Assembly (NCBI GenBank): GCA_018883265.1
Contig: VEQK01000012.1
Location: 1 to 45,746 of the forward strand
From: Rhodocyclaceae bacterium
GTDB lineage: Bacteria > Pseudomonadota > Gammaproteobacteria > Burkholderiales > Rhodocyclaceae
DNA length: 45,746 nt
Direction of reading: 5' to 3'
Shown here: piece after piece, positions 45,601-45,746 of the stretch
Layout: each line of letters starts with the position of its first letter
Numbering within the stretch: position 1 is the first letter of the stretch
Position numbers and translations under genes: made by a program
The notes under the pieces: generated by a model
What the model was told of the DNA's origin: nothing
The model's database searches: none
The model's input: only the letters and a program-made list of their open reading frames with translations

Positions 45601-45640
45601 AAGGGTTCTCTTAGGGGACGAATGTTTTTAGGGGTGGTTG

Positions 45641-45746
45641 TCAGGACATCACCAGCTTGGTGCCGATGATGACCAGCATGGTGGCCAGTAAGCTGCGCAG
45701 AAACTTCTCAGGCACCTTGCTGGCAATATGGCTCCCGATCCAGATG
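45641..45746 (-). CDS. C-terminal end of a TSUP (TauE/SafE) family membrane protein, partial
   Basis: The last 34 codons before a stop read GSHIASKVPEKFLRSLLATMLVIIGTKLVMS, a hydrophobic helix preceded by the conserved G..IA.K.P...LR text of TauE/SafE (DUF81) permeases. The rest lies beyond the right edge. Such permeases export sulfite or other sulfonates, and often sit with cys genes. The family call rests on a short sequence. It reads in the same direction as cysI, 40 bp upstream. Confidence 0.75.
   Translation of the reverse strand, partial: IWIGSHIASKVPEKFLRSLLATMLVIIGTKLVMS

Overview
The window reads as chromosomal DNA of a betaproteobacterium, most likely from the Neisseriales or a close relative. 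Two things point there. The 5S rRNA is of the Neisseria type, and the gene orders (3-methyladenine glycosylase–accA–tilS, petABC–sspA–sspB, ndk–rlmN–pilF–rodZ–ispG–hisS–yfgM–bamB–der–hfq–hflXKC–DUF2065–hisZ–purA–rnr–rlmB) are those I know from that class. The family-level placement is an inference. GC is moderately high throughout. I see no insertion sequence, phage gene, CRISPR array or integron, so this is core genome with one accessory-looking block.

Layout. Positions 1-200 hold the end of a ribosomal RNA operon (23S-5S spacer hairpin, 5S rRNA, terminator). Next come 4.5S RNA and the dnaX–ybaB–recR replication/repair cluster (315-3066), then the cytochrome bc1 operon petABC (3126-5774). 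After a strong terminator come sspA, sspB and a small CbiX/SirB-type chelatase (5856-7311). A TerC-family membrane protein runs the other way (7302-8276). It is divergent from a metallo-beta-lactamase hydrolase, which leads into an AlkA-like glycosylase, accA and tilS (8378-12054).

The block at 12055-19909 is a self-contained C4-dicarboxylate uptake module. It has a TRAP transporter (dctP, dctQ, dctM), its two-component system (dctB sensor kinase, dctD sigma54 activator), and a putative Na+/H+ antiporter. Upstream of dctP there is a near-perfect sigma54 promoter and two dyad sites 31 bp apart, which are plausible DctD-binding enhancers. This gives a complete regulatory circuit visible in the DNA.

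From 20007 to 35264 runs a dense chain of housekeeping genes, many joined by ATGA/GTGA/TGATG overlaps: ndk, rlmN, pilF, rodZ, ispG, hisS, yfgM-like, bamB, der, hfq, hflX, hflK, hflC, a DUF2065 gene, hisZ, purA. A tRNA-Leu(CAG) gene lies on the minus strand. The -35 box of its perfect-consensus promoter lies in the first codons of rnr, which is divergent from it. rnr and rlmB follow.

The right end (38972-45746, minus strand) is a sulfate-assimilation operon. In transcription order it holds a TSUP-family membrane protein (cut by the window edge), cysI, a DUF934 gene, cysH, cysD, cysN and a membrane-fused spermidine-synthase-like protein. The pathway is sulfate to APS (CysDN), APS to sulfite (Fe-S type CysH), sulfite to sulfide (CysI). 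The small chelatase at 6916 could supply siroheme for CysI.

I did not find a clear, wholly undescribed system. The most interesting signals are regulatory: the sigma54/dyad array and transcript-start hairpin at dctP, inverted repeats at the terC/hydrolase and ndk promoters, the terminator abutting sspA, the tRNA promoter inside the start of rnr, and the C-rich hfq leader. All are read by eye and need computation or experiment.
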